This document shows positions 42,760 to 51,757 of a DNA stretch of 62,799 nt, one piece after another (positions within the stretch are counted from its first letter, which is position 1; the number at the start of each line of letters is the position of its first letter). The notes below the pieces were generated by a model. It made no database searches. It saw only the letters and a list, made by a program, of their open reading frames with translations, and was not told the DNA's origin. The position numbers and the translations under genes are program-made. Source of the stretch: an uncultured Myxococcales bacterium (GTDB lineage Bacteria; Myxococcota_A; UBA9042); NCBI GenBank assembly GCA_903850505.1, contig CAINLT010000295.1:1-62799 (forward strand), in the 5' to 3' direction.

Positions 42760-44196
42760 ATGGCGCAGCGTCCACACGGTTTTGCTTTTGACGGACAGGC
42801 GGCGCGCGCGGCGACCGGCGGGCGTTTGCTCGTGGATGCGCCGCGGTGGACGACCGAGCTGTGCACGGACAGTCGCAAGCTGGCGACCGGGGCGCTGTTC
42901 GTGGCGTTGCCGGGCGAGAAGTTCGACGGCGCGGCCTTCATCGGCACGGCGCTGGATGCGGGTGCGATCGGCATCGTGGCGGAGACGGGCAAGGCGCAGC
43001 CGTTCATCGGCGCGGCGCTGGCCAAGAACGCGTGGCTGCTGGAAGTGGACGACGCCCTGCTGGCGCTTGGCGATCTGGCGCGCAACCACCGGCAGCGGTT
43101 TGCGCCGCTTGTCGTGGGCATCACGGGCTCCAACGGCAAGACGACGACCAAGGAACTGACGGCGCTCGCGCTGTCCCCGCTCGGGGACGTGCTCTGGACA
43201 GCGGGCAACTTCAACAACCGCATCGGCCTGCCGCTCACGTTGGCGCGCCTCGGCCCCGCGCACAAAGTCGCGGTCCTGGAAATGGGCATGTCGATTCCGG
43301 GCGAGATTGCCCAGCTCGCCCACGTCGGCATCCCGCAGATCGGCGTCGTGACCTCGATCGCGGAAGCGCACTTGCAGGGCATGGGCAGCGTGCAAGCGAT
43401 CGCCAACGAGAAGGCGGACCTCCTGCGCGCGCTGCCGGCCGACGGAGTCGCGATTGTCCCGCAGGACGAGCCGCTGCTGACCGACGTGGTGGCCGGCCTG
43501 ACGTGCCGGGTCCTGCGTTTTGGCCGGACGGCGGGCGACGTCAAGCTGGCGTCGCCGATCGTCGTCGCGGGGATGAGCCAGACGTTCACGGCCGACGTCG
43601 CGGGCACGCTTGTGCCGGTGACGCTGCCGGGTCTGGGCGTGCACCTCGCGCACAATGCGCTCGCGGCGCTCGCGGTGGCGTATGCGGCAGGCGCGGATCT
43701 GCACGCGGCCGCGATCGCGATGGGGCGCTACGAACCGGTCGGTCAGCGGATGCTGCCGTCGCGGATCGGTCCGTGGCTGGTGCTGGAAGACTGCTACAAC
43801 GCCAATCCGCGCTCCGTGGAAGTCGCGCTCGACACGCTGGCGACGCTGCCGGGGCCCCGCGCGGCCATTCTCGGCTCAATGCTGGAGTTGGGCGCCAACG
43901 AACACGACTTGCACGCGCGCGTGGGCCGCCATGCCGCAGACGTCGGCGTCGATGTCCTGATCGCCGTGGGGCCCTTTGCCGCCGATTACGCCCGCGGCGC
44001 TGCTGCCGGTGGCCTCGTTGCCCTGAGCGTTGCCGAGCCGGCTGAAGCCGCGGCGCTTCTGGCGCAAAAACTGCCGCTTGCCGCCACCGTCCTGATCAAA
44101 GGCTCGCGTGGCGCCCGTATGGAGCGCGCGATCGCCGCCCTGCGTGAGCTGCCCTCTACCCCTGCCACCGCCCACGCGGCCGCTGCGAGGTCTTAA
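42760..44196 (+). CDS. murF: UDP-MurNAc-pentapeptide synthetase (D-Ala-D-Ala ligase)
   Basis: 478 residues from ATG 42760, with GGGGG seven bases upstream; a GTG two codons earlier overlaps the murE stop and is an alternative. The ATP loop is ITGSNGKTTTKE. TAGNFNNRIGLPLTLAR and LEDCYNANPRSVEVALD are MurF-specific blocks. It adds the D-Ala-D-Ala dipeptide to complete the cytoplasmic peptidoglycan precursor. The usual ddl gene for making that dipeptide is not in this cluster. Confidence 0.96.
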   Translation: MAQRPHGFAFDGQAARAATGGRLLVDAPRWTTELCTDSRKLATGALFVALPGEKFDGAAFIGTALDAGAIGIVAETGKAQPFIGAALAKNAWLLEVDDALLALGDLARNHRQRFAPLVVGITGSNGKTTTKELTALALSPLGDVLWTAGNFNNRIGLPLTLARLGPAHKVAVLEMGMSIPGEIAQLAHVGIPQIGVVTSIAEAHLQGMGSVQAIANEKADLLRALPADGVAIVPQDEPLLTDVVAGLTCRVLRFGRTAGDVKLASPIVVAGMSQTFTADVAGTLVPVTLPGLGVHLAHNALAALAVAYAAGADLHAAAIAMGRYEPVGQRMLPSRIGPWLVLEDCYNANPRSVEVALDTLATLPGPRAAILGSMLELGANEHDLHARVGRHAADVGVDVLIAVGPFAADYARGAAAGGLVALSVAEPAEAAALLAQKLPLAATVLIKGSRGARMERAIAALRELPSTPATAHAAAARS

Positions 44197-44197
44197 G

Positions 44198-45307
44198 GTG
44201 TTCCTCTGGTTGTCCCAACACTTCCGCGGCGATTTCGGGCCACTCAACGTGTTCCGCTACGTCACGTTCCGGTCGATCGGCGCGATGGCCACCGCGCTGA
44301 TGATCGCCATGTGGCTCTTCCCGTGGTTTATCCGCCTGCTGCAGGAAAAACAGATCGGCCAGGTCGTCCGCGACGACGGTCCACAATCGCACTTCTCCAA
44401 GAAGGGTACGCCGACGATGGGCGGCATCCTGCTGCTGATGGCGATGTTCCTGTCCACGGCGCTTTGGGGCGACCTGCAGAACGTCTTTGTCTGGTTGACG
44501 CTGGTCGTGACGCTGGTTTTTGGCGTGCTGGGCTTCATCGACGACTATTTGAAGATCCGCGACCGCAACTCCAAGGGCGTGACCGAGAGGCAGAAGCTCG
44601 CGACGCAATTTGGCGTTACCGCGCTGGTTTTTGGCCTGATGTACTTCGGCTGGTTCGGCAAGGAGCTGGCGGATTCGCGGCTGTACCTGCCGTTTGCGAG
44701 CGCCAAGCACTTCGCGTGGGACATCGGCCCCATCGCCTACACGCTTTTTGCCTGCGTCACCGTCGCCGGTTACTCCAACGCGGTGAACCTGACCGACGGC
44801 CTCGACGGCCTCGCCATCGGCCCCGTCATGGTCTCCTCTTTCACCTTCGCGGTGCTCTGCTACCTGGTCGGCGCGAAGTTCGGCCATTTTGACGTGGCGC
44901 AGTACTTGCTGCTGCCCGAAGTGCCGGAGGCCCACGAGCTGACCATCGTGCTCGCCGCGGTCATCGGCGCCGGCATCGGCTTCCTTTGGTACAACACCTA
45001 CCCCGCGCTCGTCTTCATGGGCGATGTCGGCGCGCTCGCGCTCGGCGGCACGCTCGGCATGGTCGCGGTGTTTTCCAAGAACGAACTGCTCTCGCTCATC
45101 GTCAACGGCCTCTTCGTCGTGGAAGCCGCCAGCGTCGCGTTGCAGCGCTTTTACTTCAAGCGGACCGGCAAGCGCATCCTGCGCATGGCGCCGATCCACC
45201 ACCATTTCGAGAAGCTGGGCTGGCCCGAACCGCGGGTCACGATCCGCTTCTGGATCATCTCCGTCATGTTGTCGCTGGTCGCGTTGGCCAGCCTGAAGTT
45301 GAGGTAA
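44198..45307 (+). CDS. mraY: Phospho-MurNAc-pentapeptide transferase
   Basis: 369 residues from GTG 44198, one base after the murF stop, with GAGG seven bases upstream. This start aligns with the usual MraY beginning (FLWLSQHFRGDFGPLNVFRY). About ten membrane helices. The signatures are PTMGGILLL, GFIDDYLKI, NLTDGLDGLAIG, FMGDVGALALGG and the cytoplasmic APIHHHFEKLGW. It moves phospho-MurNAc-pentapeptide to undecaprenyl phosphate to give lipid I. In most dcw clusters murD follows; here ftsW comes next. Confidence 0.96.
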   Translation: MFLWLSQHFRGDFGPLNVFRYVTFRSIGAMATALMIAMWLFPWFIRLLQEKQIGQVVRDDGPQSHFSKKGTPTMGGILLLMAMFLSTALWGDLQNVFVWLTLVVTLVFGVLGFIDDYLKIRDRNSKGVTERQKLATQFGVTALVFGLMYFGWFGKELADSRLYLPFASAKHFAWDIGPIAYTLFACVTVAGYSNAVNLTDGLDGLAIGPVMVSSFTFAVLCYLVGAKFGHFDVAQYLLLPEVPEAHELTIVLAAVIGAGIGFLWYNTYPALVFMGDVGALALGGTLGMVAVFSKNELLSLIVNGLFVVEAASVALQRFYFKRTGKRILRMAPIHHHFEKLGWPEPRVTIRFWIISVMLSLVALASLKLR

Positions 45308-45310
45308 GCG

Positions 45311-46681
45311 ATGGCCCCGATTGCGATTGCCAGCGACGACGATCTGGAACTGCTCGAAGGCTTTGACGGCGACGACATGTCGCTTTCCGAGCAGACGCGC
45401 ATCCAGGCGCCAACGTCGATGCCGAAGGGCGAGGCGGCGCTGGTGCCGATGCCGGTCGGCATGGATTGGGCGCTGTTCTCGACGGTCATCGGCCTGATGA
45501 CGGTCGGCCTGATCATGGCCCACTCCGCGTCCGTGTGGCTGGGCTTGCACAACTTCAACGGCGATGACGGCCACTTCCTGCACAAGCACATGCTGCACCT
45601 CAGCATTGGCGTGTTCGTGCTGCTGATCGCGATCCGCACGCCGTACCAGTTGTACCGCAAGGTCGCGTATCCCCTGCTCGGGCTGTCGATGGTCGGTCTT
45701 GTGCTGGTGCTGATGTTCGGCCGCGTGGTCAACAACTCGCGGCGCTGGCTCGGGCCGTTCCAGGTCGCCGAACTGGCCAAGCTGGCGTTCGTCATCTACC
45801 TCGCGCACGCGCTGACCAAGCAGATTTCCCGCCAGAACGCCCACAAGTTCTCGGTCGGCTTCCTGCCGCACGCGGTCGTGTGGATGGTGGCGTTTGGCCT
45901 GCTGATGAAAGAGCCGGACCTCGGCAGCGGCATCGTGCTGGCGATCCTGCTGTTTGCGATGACCTTCATCGCCGGCACCAACTTCAGCTACATCATCGGC
46001 TTGGGCGGCGTCGGCGTCGCGGCGCTGGGCGTGTTCATCGCCCACAATCCCATGCGCTTTGCCCGTATCAACGCGTACTTGCACCAACTGCTGTCGGTCA
46101 TGGGCATGGAAGCGCTGCCGCAGGAGATGATCCGCGGCGCGTCCTACCAGTGGTTCAACGGCCATCTCGCGGTCGCGGCGGGCGGGCTGTTCGGCAAAGG
46201 CCTCGGGCTGTCGGAGCAGAAGCTCGGCTTCGTGCCGGAATGCCACACGGACTGGGTTTTGTCGATTATCGCAGAAGAATTCGGCCTCATCGGCGTTGCG
46301 CTCGTCGCCCTTGCGTTCATCTTCTTCATCCGCCGCGGCCTCCGCATCGCGCTGCGGGCACGCGACGAGTTTGGCCGCCTGCTGGCGTCAGGCATCACGA
46401 TCCTTTTTGGCACCCAAGCCGCGGTCAACTTTGGCGTCGTCATGGGCACGCTGCCGACGAAGGGCCTGACGCTGCCGTTCGTTTCCTACGGCGGCTCGTC
46501 GATCATCGTGCTGGCGCTGGCCGCGGGCGTGCTGCTGAACGTGGGCCGCGGCGGCAATCCCGACGCGGAATGGTCGCTGCCCAAGCTGCCGCGCTGGTTC
46601 CGCCGCGAAGAAAAGACCGCGCGCACCGGCAACACGCGCGTGATCATCAACCCCAGCCGCGCGACGGAGGGCAATCGCTGA
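45311..46681 (+). CDS. ftsW: Septal peptidoglycan polymerase FtsW (SEDS family)
   Basis: 456 residues; the AGG before ATG 45311 overlaps the mraY stop. An acidic, probably cytoplasmic extension of about 50 residues (DDDLELLEGFDGDDMSLSEQ) precedes the first helix. Ten or so membrane helices follow. SEDS signatures are NNSRRWLGPFQVAELAKL, KEPDLGSGIVLA with the catalytic aspartate, FVPECHTDWVLSIIAEEFG and LPFVSYGGSSIIVLA. It polymerises lipid II at the septum with the ftsI product. Its stop overlaps the murG start (TGATG). Confidence 0.95.
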   Translation: MAPIAIASDDDLELLEGFDGDDMSLSEQTRIQAPTSMPKGEAALVPMPVGMDWALFSTVIGLMTVGLIMAHSASVWLGLHNFNGDDGHFLHKHMLHLSIGVFVLLIAIRTPYQLYRKVAYPLLGLSMVGLVLVLMFGRVVNNSRRWLGPFQVAELAKLAFVIYLAHALTKQISRQNAHKFSVGFLPHAVVWMVAFGLLMKEPDLGSGIVLAILLFAMTFIAGTNFSYIIGLGGVGVAALGVFIAHNPMRFARINAYLHQLLSVMGMEALPQEMIRGASYQWFNGHLAVAAGGLFGKGLGLSEQKLGFVPECHTDWVLSIIAEEFGLIGVALVALAFIFFIRRGLRIALRARDEFGRLLASGITILFGTQAAVNFGVVMGTLPTKGLTLPFVSYGGSSIIVLALAAGVLLNVGRGGNPDAEWSLPKLPRWFRREEKTARTGNTRVIINPSRATEGNR

Positions 46682-47808
46682 TGGCCAACGTCGTAAGCCA
46701 ACTGCATAAAGTCGTGCTTGCCGGCGGTGGCACGGGCGGTCACGTGACGCCCGCGCTCGCGCTCGCCGATGCGTTCCGCGCGCAGGTGCCGGGCTGCGAC
46801 GTGCTGTTCATTGGCACGCCGCAGGGCATGGAAGCGACGCTGGTGCCCAAGCGCGGTTGGCGGATCGAGACCGTGCCGGGCTCGCGGCTGGTCGGCGGCG
46901 GCTTTCTGGCCAAATTCAAGGGCCTCGGCAACCTGCTGCAAGGCATCCTCACGGCCCGCGCGATCCTGAAGCGCGAGCGGCCATCGCTTGTCATCGGCGT
47001 CGGCGGCTATGCGTCCGGTGCGGCGTTGCTGGCGGCCCGCACCCTGGGCATTCCGACGGCGGTTCACGAGTCCAACGCGGTTCCCGGCCTGACGAACCGC
47101 GTGCTTGGCGCGCTTGTCGACCGCGTGTACCTCGGCTTTGCCGCGGCGCGTGGCGATTTCCCGCGCGATTCCTGCGTCGTGTCGGGCAATCCGGTGCGCC
47201 CGGAAATTCGCGTCGTCGGCGGTCAACGCGAGGAGACCTGGAATGGCGCTCAACGCCAGCGCCCGCCGCGCATTCTCGTCGTGGGCGGATCGCAGGGCTC
47301 GGAATTCCTGAACGAGCGCGTCCCCGGCCTGCTGGCGGCGCTCGCGGAACTCGGCGTGACGGTGGAAGTCCGCCATCAGGTCGGCAAGCTCAGCGCCGCG
47401 CCGGTCATTGCGAGCTACGTCGACAATGGCCTGACACACACGGTCGAATCGTTCATCGACGACATGGCCGCAGCCTACGCGTGGGCTGACTTCGCGATCA
47501 CGCGCTCAGGTTCTGGAACGGTCGCTGAACTGGCCGCCGCGAGCCTGCCGGCGCTGCTGGTGCCGTTTCCGCATGCCGCGGGCGACCATCAGGCAGCCAA
47601 CGCCAAGGCTTTCGCGGACGCGGGCGCGGGCGCGTGGGTGCGGCAGGGCGAGTGGAACGAGGCGCGGCTTGCCCACAACCTCAAAGACTTGTTGACCAAT
47701 CCGCTGAAGTGGCAGGCGGCTTCGCTGGCAGCCCGGCAGATGGCCGGTGGCGATGCCGCGCTGGCGGTGGTGGAAGATTGCCAGGAATGGCTGGGGGCGC
47801 GCGGCTGA
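46681..47808 (+). CDS. murG: UDP-GlcNAc:lipid I N-acetylglucosaminyltransferase
   Basis: 375 residues from ATG 46681, which shares one base with the ftsW stop; GGAGG lies ten bases upstream. GT28 signatures: AGGGTGGHVTPALALAD near the start, GVGGYASGAALLAAR, HESNAVPGLTNR, VVGGSQGSEFLNE, TRSGSGTVAELAAASLPALL and AGDHQAANAKAF. It converts lipid I to lipid II on the inner face of the membrane. murC and murB, which often follow, are absent; ftsQ comes next. Confidence 0.96.
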   Translation: MANVVSQLHKVVLAGGGTGGHVTPALALADAFRAQVPGCDVLFIGTPQGMEATLVPKRGWRIETVPGSRLVGGGFLAKFKGLGNLLQGILTARAILKRERPSLVIGVGGYASGAALLAARTLGIPTAVHESNAVPGLTNRVLGALVDRVYLGFAAARGDFPRDSCVVSGNPVRPEIRVVGGQREETWNGAQRQRPPRILVVGGSQGSEFLNERVPGLLAALAELGVTVEVRHQVGKLSAAPVIASYVDNGLTHTVESFIDDMAAAYAWADFAITRSGSGTVAELAAASLPALLVPFPHAAGDHQAANAKAFADAGAGAWVRQGEWNEARLAHNLKDLLTNPLKWQAASLAARQMAGGDAALAVVEDCQEWLGARG

Positions 47809-47827
47809 AAAGCCCGTGAAAAAAGCT

Positions 47828-48979
47828 ATGGATACGCGCAATTACATCAAGCGTCAGACCAAAGTTCGCAACGTTCGCCGGGCGCGCATCGTGACGTGGC
47901 GCGAGCGGCTGGAGAGTGCACGGTCGTCCTGGCACGCGTGGCAAGCCAAGCGCGCCGAGCGGGCGGAAGCAGCGGAGGAGAACGACGCGCCGCGCTTTCC
48001 GTGGGTCAAGCTCCTCGGCGCGCTGGCCGTGCTGGCGTGCGTGACCCAGTTGGTCTACGCGGCTGGGATCTTTGAGCAATACACCGTTCGGACCCAGCAT
48101 TTTCACGTCGCGAAGTTTGAAGTGCTCGGCCAGAAACGCGTCGATCGCCAGGCGATTATCGACGCTTCAGGCGTGAAGCCAGGCGCGTCGCTGACGGCGC
48201 TTGACCCCGTCGTCGTTCAGCGGACCGTGGAAGCGCTGCCGTGGGTGCGGACCGCGCGCGTCGATGCGCAACTGCCGTCGACGCTTGTCATCCGCGTTTC
48301 CGAATACCAGCCGTTCGCCCTGCTGCTCAGCGACACGGGCAAGCTGTTGCTGGTGGACCGCGGCGGGTTCGTCTTCAAGGAAGCGGATGCCGGCGAGGCG
48401 ACGGACCTGCCGATCATCACGGGACTGAGCGCCGGGCTGTCGCGCGATGTGCCGGTCGTCGATCAGCGCGCCGCCAAGGACAATGCGCCGCTCACTGCGC
48501 ACGAGACGCCGACGCAGCGACGCCTGTCGGATCTGCTGCGTTTGATCGACGCGCATGCCGCCAGTCCGCTGTCAGTGCGCTTCCCGCTGTCGGAAGTGCA
48601 TTGGGATCCAGTCCTGGGCACAACGCTGATTTCCGCCAATGATGGCGGCGAGATTCGGCTCGGCCACGCGCTGGAGACGGATCTGGGGCGGGCGTTCTCG
48701 CTCGTCGGCCGTTTGCTGGACCGGATTGACCGCCGTGGCGAATGGCTGCAATACGCGCTGCTGGACGACGACGTGCGCCAGGATCGCGCGGTCGTGCGCG
48801 CGCTGCCGCTGCCGCAGAAGCCGGGCGATGAACTGACCCAAGCGGGAGCGTCGGCGCAAGTCGGCGCGCCCGCAGCGGCAAACGCGCCCTCGGGTGCGCC
48901 GGCCGCAGCGGACAAGGATGCCAAGACGGTCAAGACGGCGACGGTCAAGCTGCCGGGCGACGACAATCAGGACGACTAG
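47828..48979 (+). CDS. ftsQ: Cell division protein FtsQ
   Basis: 383 residues from ATG 47828; a GTG at 47816 is an alternative, and neither has a strong ribosome site. A basic cytoplasmic part (about 60 residues) precedes one membrane helix (LLGALAVLACVTQLVYAAG). The POTRA domain follows: FEVLGQKRVDRQAIIDASG and ALPWVRTARVDAQLPSTLVI. The beta domain has RVSEYQPFALLLSDTGKLLL and LVDRGGFVF. The tail is Ala/Lys-rich. It links FtsL/FtsB with the early divisome. The call is secure from layout, POTRA sequence and dcw order. Confidence 0.92.
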   Translation: MDTRNYIKRQTKVRNVRRARIVTWRERLESARSSWHAWQAKRAERAEAAEENDAPRFPWVKLLGALAVLACVTQLVYAAGIFEQYTVRTQHFHVAKFEVLGQKRVDRQAIIDASGVKPGASLTALDPVVVQRTVEALPWVRTARVDAQLPSTLVIRVSEYQPFALLLSDTGKLLLVDRGGFVFKEADAGEATDLPIITGLSAGLSRDVPVVDQRAAKDNAPLTAHETPTQRRLSDLLRLIDAHAASPLSVRFPLSEVHWDPVLGTTLISANDGGEIRLGHALETDLGRAFSLVGRLLDRIDRRGEWLQYALLDDDVRQDRAVVRALPLPQKPGDELTQAGASAQVGAPAAANAPSGAPAAADKDAKTVKTATVKLPGDDNQDD

Positions 48980-48994
48980 CCGCCCAAAGCGGCT
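48978..48994 (+). other. Short hairpin at the ftsQ stop
   Basis: AGCCGC-ccaaa-GCGGCT gives a six-pair stem overlapping the ftsQ stop codon. There is no T-tract, so it is more likely a messenger-processing or stability element than a terminator. It ends inside the -35 of the next promoter. Confidence 0.3.
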
Positions 48995-49021
48995 GACGGG
49001 AAACGGGTTTACAGTTATAAA
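48993..49021 (+). promoter_or_regulatory. Probable ftsAZ promoter
   Basis: CTGACG (48993-48998) and TATAAA (49016-49021) are 17 bases apart, in an AT-rich patch unlike the surrounding DNA. The -10 is five of six to consensus. A start near 49029 fits translation from ATG 49046. Confidence 0.5.
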
Positions 49022-49045
49022 ATGCAAGCAAAACGGGGGATTCAG

Positions 49046-50302
49046 ATGGCGCGAAAGGAAGAGATCATTGTGGGGTTGGACGTCGGCACGCACAAAGTCG
49101 TGGCGATTGTCGGTGAAGTGAAGAGCGACGGCGGAATCGACATCATCGGCGTGGGGACGTCGGCGTCGAACGGCATCCGCAAGGGCGTCGTGGTCAACGT
49201 CAACGAGACGATGGAAGCGATCCAGCGCGCCGTGCATGAAGCCGAGCTGATGGCGGGCTGCACCGTCAACGCCGTCTACGTGTCGGTTTCGGGCAAGGAT
49301 CTCAAGTCCTTCAACAACCGCGGTGTCGTCGCCGTCCAGAACCGCGAAGTGACGGAGATGGACGTGCAGCGCGTGCTCGAGAACGCGAAGGCCGTGCAGA
49401 TCCCCGCCGACCGCACGATCCTGCACACCGTGCCGCAGGAATTCCTGGTCGATGACAACGACGGCATCCGCTACCCCATCGGCATCAGCGGCGTGCGCTT
49501 GCAGGTCAACGTCCACATCATCACGGCGCTGAACTCCGGCGTGCAGAACGTGGTGCAGTGCGCGGAGCGTGCCGGCTTGCATGTGCTGAAGTCGTCCGCT
49601 GAAATGCTGGCTTCCGGTCGCGCGGTGCTGGAAGATGACGAGAAGGAGCTCGGCGTGGTGCTCGTCGACATCGGCGGCGGCACGACCGACATCGCCATCT
49701 ACCACAACGGCTTCGTGGTCCACTCCGCTGTCCTCCCCGTCGGCGGCGATCACATCACCAATGACATCGCCGTCGGATTGCGGACGCCCAAGGCGGAGGC
49801 CGAGCGCATCAAGATCCAGCACGGCTGCGCGCTGTCGACCATGGTCACGGACGACGAGAACATCGAAGTCGCGTGCGTGGGCGGCCGCGAGCCGATCGTG
49901 CGCAAGCGCAAGCTCCTGTGCGACATCGTCGAGCCGCGGATGGAAGAAATCTACCGGCTGATCGAACGCGCGATCCAGGCGTCGAACTTCGCCGACGTGC
50001 TCGGCTCCGGCGTCGTCATCACCGGCGGTACGGCGCTGCTGCCGGGCTGCGCGGAATTGGGCGAAGACGTGCTGGGTTTGCCAGTGCGGGTTGGCTATCC
50101 TCGGCAGGTCGGTGGCCTGCGCGACATGATCAATTCGCCGGTGTTCTCGACGGCGCTGGGTTTGGTGCTGCAGGGTTGTGACGACGAGAACGAAACCGCC
50201 AAGGACGCCGGTCGCACCCGACGCGCCAGCAGCAAAGCCGCCAAGACCGCCGGCAACGGCATCTCGGCCCGCATCAAGGGTTGGCTCAGCGAAGTCTTCT
50301 AA
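49046..50302 (+). CDS. ftsA: Cell division protein FtsA
   Basis: 418 residues. ATG 49046 is chosen because GGGGGA lies five bases upstream; an ATG at 49022 has no ribosome site and overlaps the -10 element. FtsA is an actin-like ATPase that tethers FtsZ to the membrane. IIVGLDVGTHKVVAIVGE and VVLVDIGGGTTDIAIYHNG are the phosphate-binding loops; VVITGGTALLPGCAELG is the adenosine motif. The SHS2/1C insert lies between. The final ISARIKGWLSEVF is the amphipathic membrane-targeting helix. Confidence 0.96.
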   Translation: MARKEEIIVGLDVGTHKVVAIVGEVKSDGGIDIIGVGTSASNGIRKGVVVNVNETMEAIQRAVHEAELMAGCTVNAVYVSVSGKDLKSFNNRGVVAVQNREVTEMDVQRVLENAKAVQIPADRTILHTVPQEFLVDDNDGIRYPIGISGVRLQVNVHIITALNSGVQNVVQCAERAGLHVLKSSAEMLASGRAVLEDDEKELGVVLVDIGGGTTDIAIYHNGFVVHSAVLPVGGDHITNDIAVGLRTPKAEAERIKIQHGCALSTMVTDDENIEVACVGGREPIVRKRKLLCDIVEPRMEEIYRLIERAIQASNFADVLGSGVVITGGTALLPGCAELGEDVLGLPVRVGYPRQVGGLRDMINSPVFSTALGLVLQGCDDENETAKDAGRTRRASSKAAKTAGNGISARIKGWLSEVF

Positions 50303-50353
50303 CCCAAACAACGCCGCGTCCACGACGCCACCCCTACCCTCACGAGGTCCACC

Positions 50354-51745
50354 ATGTTTGAATCCATCCAAATCGAATCGCCGACCGTGTTCGGCGCCAA
50401 AATCAAAGTCATCGGCGTCGGCGGCGGCGGCGGCAATGCCGTCAACAACCTGATCGAGGCCGAGCTCGGCCACATCGAGTACATGGTCGCCAATACCGAC
50501 GCACAGGCCCTGGGCCGCAGTCGCGCCGGTACGCGTCTTCAGCTCGGCCAGATGCTGACGCGCGGTCTCGGCGCTGGCGGCAAGCCGGAGATGGGCCACA
50601 AAGCGGCGCTGGAAGACATGGAAGCGCTGCAAGCGGCGGTCGCGGATGCGGACATGGTGTTCATCACCGCGGGCATGGGCGGCGGCACGGGCACGGGCGC
50701 GGCACCGGTGATTGCCCAGGCTGCGCGGGCGGCGGGCGCCTTGACGGTGGCGGTCGTGACGCGGCCGTTTGGCTTTGAAGGCATCAACCGCAGCAAGCAG
50801 GCAGAAGACGGCCTGCGCGAGTTGGCGGAACACGTCGACACGCTCATCGTGATCCCCAACGACCGCATTCTCAGCGTCGCGGATCGCAAGATCAGCTTCA
50901 AGGACGCGTTCAAGATGGTGGATGCCGTCGTCGTGGAAGCGGTCCGCGGCATCTCGGACATCATCCTCACGCCGGGCCTCGTCAACGTCGACTTCGCCGA
51001 CGTGGTCGCCATCATGAAAGGCAAAGGCATGGCGCTCATGGGCACCGGCCGCGCTTCCGGCGATGACCGCGCGCGCGCGGCTGCCCGTCAGGCGATCTCC
51101 AGCCCGCTGCTGGAAGACGCCCGCGTGGAAGGCGCGACTGGCCTGCTGGTGGCGATCGCCGGCGCGGATCTGAGCCTCGCTGACATCAACGACGCGATGA
51201 CGCTGATCCAGGAATCGGCCGCGGCGGAGACCAACACGATCTTTGGCGCCATCATCGACGAGAGCCTGGGCGACGACATCAAGGTGACGGTTGTGGCGAC
51301 GGGTTTTGACCGCCTGCAGCAGATTCGCTCGCTGGAGATGGTGCAGCAGCTGTCCCCGCGGGAGCGCCAGCTGAATGTTCCGCCGCCGCCGCCGCCGACG
51401 GCTTCCTCGCTGCGGGTGACCGCGCCGCTGGAGCTGACGGGCGTGCAGGACGTGCGCATCTACGCGACGGCTGGTCGCGGCGATGTGATGCAAGTGGCCC
51501 ACGCCGCGCCGCCGCCGGTGCCGGTCGCGATGCCGTCCGCGCGTCGTCAGGGCAATGAGAACCTGCCGATCGACCTGGACGAGCCGGCCTACACGCGGCG
51601 CACGCCGTCGTATGGCACGAGCCACGCGCAGGTGCAGCAGTCGCTCAACCAGAGTCCGCTGGCCAAGCGCGAGCCGATTGTCGGCAATCCCTTCGCCAAT
51701 GAAGACGGCACGGAGATGGATCGCCCGGCGTTCATGCGCAAATAA
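50354..51745 (+). CDS. ftsZ: Cell division GTPase FtsZ
   Basis: 463 residues; GAGG precedes ATG 50354. The tubulin-like GTP site includes GVGGGGGNAVNN and the signature GGGTGTG (109-115). FAND-like contacts and the T7 loop (VDFADVVAIMKGKGMALMG) are present. After the globular core (to about residue 320) a proline-rich, then polar linker of roughly 130 residues leads to the C-terminal peptide DRPAFMRK, which binds FtsA. It forms the division ring. The linker is longer than in E. coli, as in many alphaproteobacterial and myxobacterial FtsZ proteins. Confidence 0.97.
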   Translation: MFESIQIESPTVFGAKIKVIGVGGGGGNAVNNLIEAELGHIEYMVANTDAQALGRSRAGTRLQLGQMLTRGLGAGGKPEMGHKAALEDMEALQAAVADADMVFITAGMGGGTGTGAAPVIAQAARAAGALTVAVVTRPFGFEGINRSKQAEDGLRELAEHVDTLIVIPNDRILSVADRKISFKDAFKMVDAVVVEAVRGISDIILTPGLVNVDFADVVAIMKGKGMALMGTGRASGDDRARAAARQAISSPLLEDARVEGATGLLVAIAGADLSLADINDAMTLIQESAAAETNTIFGAIIDESLGDDIKVTVVATGFDRLQQIRSLEMVQQLSPRERQLNVPPPPPPTASSLRVTAPLELTGVQDVRIYATAGRGDVMQVAHAAPPPVPVAMPSARRQGNENLPIDLDEPAYTRRTPSYGTSHAQVQQSLNQSPLAKREPIVGNPFANEDGTEMDRPAFMRK

Positions 51746-51757
51746 GGGCGGCATCTG

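Noticed and set aside
38774..42775. 1333-codon open frame antisense to ftsI and murE
   Set aside because: It is a shadow of GC-rich coding DNA. The sense strand encodes complete, motif-rich enzymes, and the antisense translation is Arg/His/Gln-rich with no domain.
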